Positions 63,098 through 64,000 of a stretch of 64,000 nucleotides of DNA are shown here, piece by piece. The stretch comes from Semisulcospira habei (Eukaryota; Mollusca; Gastropoda; Semisulcospiridae), in assembly GCA_036245525.1 (NCBI GenBank), contig BTPG01000003.1, positions 193,394,127-193,458,126 of the forward strand. Direction: 5' to 3'. Made by a program: the position numbers and the translations under genes. How positions within the stretch are numbered: the first letter of the stretch is position 1; each line of letters begins with the position of its first letter. Under the pieces are notes generated by a model that did no database searches, was not told where the DNA came from, and saw only the letters and a list, made by a program, of their open reading frames with translations.

Positions 63098-63208
63098 CGG
63101 TTTTTTTTTTTGCACGATGATTATCGTTTTACAATATTAACCTCTTCTGTTCCACTGACGTGGAACACACGAGGTTAATATTGTAGAACGATAATCATTG
63201 TGAAAAAA
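63098..63208. mobile_element. Palindromic element, single copy
   Basis: ATGATTATCGTTTTACAATA / TATTGTAGAACGATAATCAT with inner TTAACCTC / GAGGTTAA and a TCCACTGACGTGGA centre. Confidence 0.65.
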
Positions 63209-63209
63209 A

Positions 63210-64000
63210 TCCCGTCGTTTCTCAGCCGTAACAATAGCGTAGGAACCAGTCGGGAGGGGAAGGGAAGAGGCAGGGAGAGGGGGAGGGGGGCATGTTTTAC
63301 TTGGTCATGCCTTTTCTGTGCATGACATGACTAGAAAATAACTTTTTGTTCATACTCTCATTTGCCTTTCCAACAGGTATGAACGTACACGTGGCCATCG
63401 GCCATACCTCCGCCAGACCCAACCGTGAAATGACCCAGAATCACACAAATTATTAATATGTTGAAAAACAGGCGCATAATGATATGAAATTGTGATGGCT
63501 GACAGGACATGATGCTCACGTTTGCATGGAATTGCTCACCCTCCTTTCCCTCCCCCTTGACGTCCTCCCTCGTTTGATTTTCCAACAGTTATGCCATACA
63601 TCCTCTGGAAATATTCCTACGTCACTGACAATTTTGTGACAAAATAAATATACAGCTGTGATCCGACATATCGCGAATCGTTACACCGCGAACCCGGATA
63701 TAGCGCGGGGGGTACCTTGGATCCCGAAAAAATCGGACTGACTGCGGATGGCGGTAAACCGCGAAATAATTTGTCACCGGCCTTGGCTGTATCGCGCTCA
63801 ACGGGGTGCTGCACACACGCCTTACGCGACAAAGACTGAACACCCACAAACCTTCTCCAGACGAACAACACATACATAAATGCTTGTACATAAAGAGGGT
63901 AGGAGACAGAGTAAGTATCTAATGAGGGTCTAGGCTTCTGGCACATGGCAGATGTCTCCCCACTTGACTGGCTGCTGGGCGCGTGGGAGCAGCTTCACTC
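63210..64000. other. Window end: no gene assigned; possible pogo/Tigger-like end
   Basis: About 63655-63790 contains AACCCGGATATAGCGCGGGG-like sequence, reminiscent of pogo/Tigger terminal repeats, but no second end was found. Short frames here have no recognisable domain. An ATG-led frame at the extreme end (63946 on) is cut by the window edge. Confidence 0.3.

Noticed and set aside
63617..63946. Possible 109-codon minus-strand gene
   Set aside because: No recognisable domain, overlaps a possible transposon end, no splice or composition support.

Overview
This is non-viral eukaryotic nuclear DNA from an animal, most likely a lophotrochozoan and probably a marine mollusc (gastropod). The evidence is GT-AG split genes for a somatomedin-B 7TM receptor and a secreted CBM14 (peritrophin-A) chitin-binding protein, a tRNA-derived SINE with a TTAAACCC...(TAAC)n tail, 5'-truncated LINEs, a Ty3/gypsy LTR retrotransposon, a Tc1-like transposon, abundant AAAC/GA/CA microsatellites and very many short palindromic MITE-like elements. 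The species call is inference; the gene structures were read directly from the sequence.

Two host genes are supported, both on the minus strand. (1) A 7TM receptor gene (15585 to 7477): a signal-peptide exon, one giant exon (somatomedin-B domain, Cys-rich ectodomain, TM1 to start of TM7) and a last exon with the end of TM7 and the tail. Phases agree across both introns (1, then 0), giving about 1033 aa. (2) A modular chitin-binding protein gene (50944 to 32323) of nine exons with consistent phases, about 855 aa, in the order signal+CBM14, [CBM14, A, B], [CBM14, CBM14], [CBM14, A, B]. It has evidently grown by internal exon duplication.

Layout. 1-7.4 kb: repeats, including one copy of a ~3.3 kb segmental duplication. 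7.5-15.6 kb: receptor gene; its first intron carries a ~14-copy 67-bp minisatellite. 15.6-20.7 kb: MITEs, diverged duplicate segments and a LINE. 20.74-27.26 kb: Ty3/gypsy element with nearly identical LTRs but disrupted ORFs. 27.3-31.7 kb: second copy of the segmental duplication. 32.3-50.9 kb: chitin-binding gene, whose introns hold a LINE, a Tc1 element, a 51-bp minisatellite and dozens of hairpin elements. 51-64 kb: intergenic, with GA microsatellites beside LINE 3' ends, a 275-codon unidentified minus-strand ORF, a full SINE, more MITEs and a LINE fragment with a clear target-site duplication.

The most striking feature is the density of palindromic MITEs. Several families (here A, B, D, E, O) have different palindromic cores but share TTAA-flanked ends (TTAACCC.TT or TTAACTCATT), as expected for piggyBac-type non-autonomous elements. 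Another (C) has ends like those of the Tc1 copy in this window. Paired duplications give internal before/after comparisons showing insertions and hairpin-centred deletions. The elements lie within 7-20 bp of splice sites, a start codon and a stop codon.
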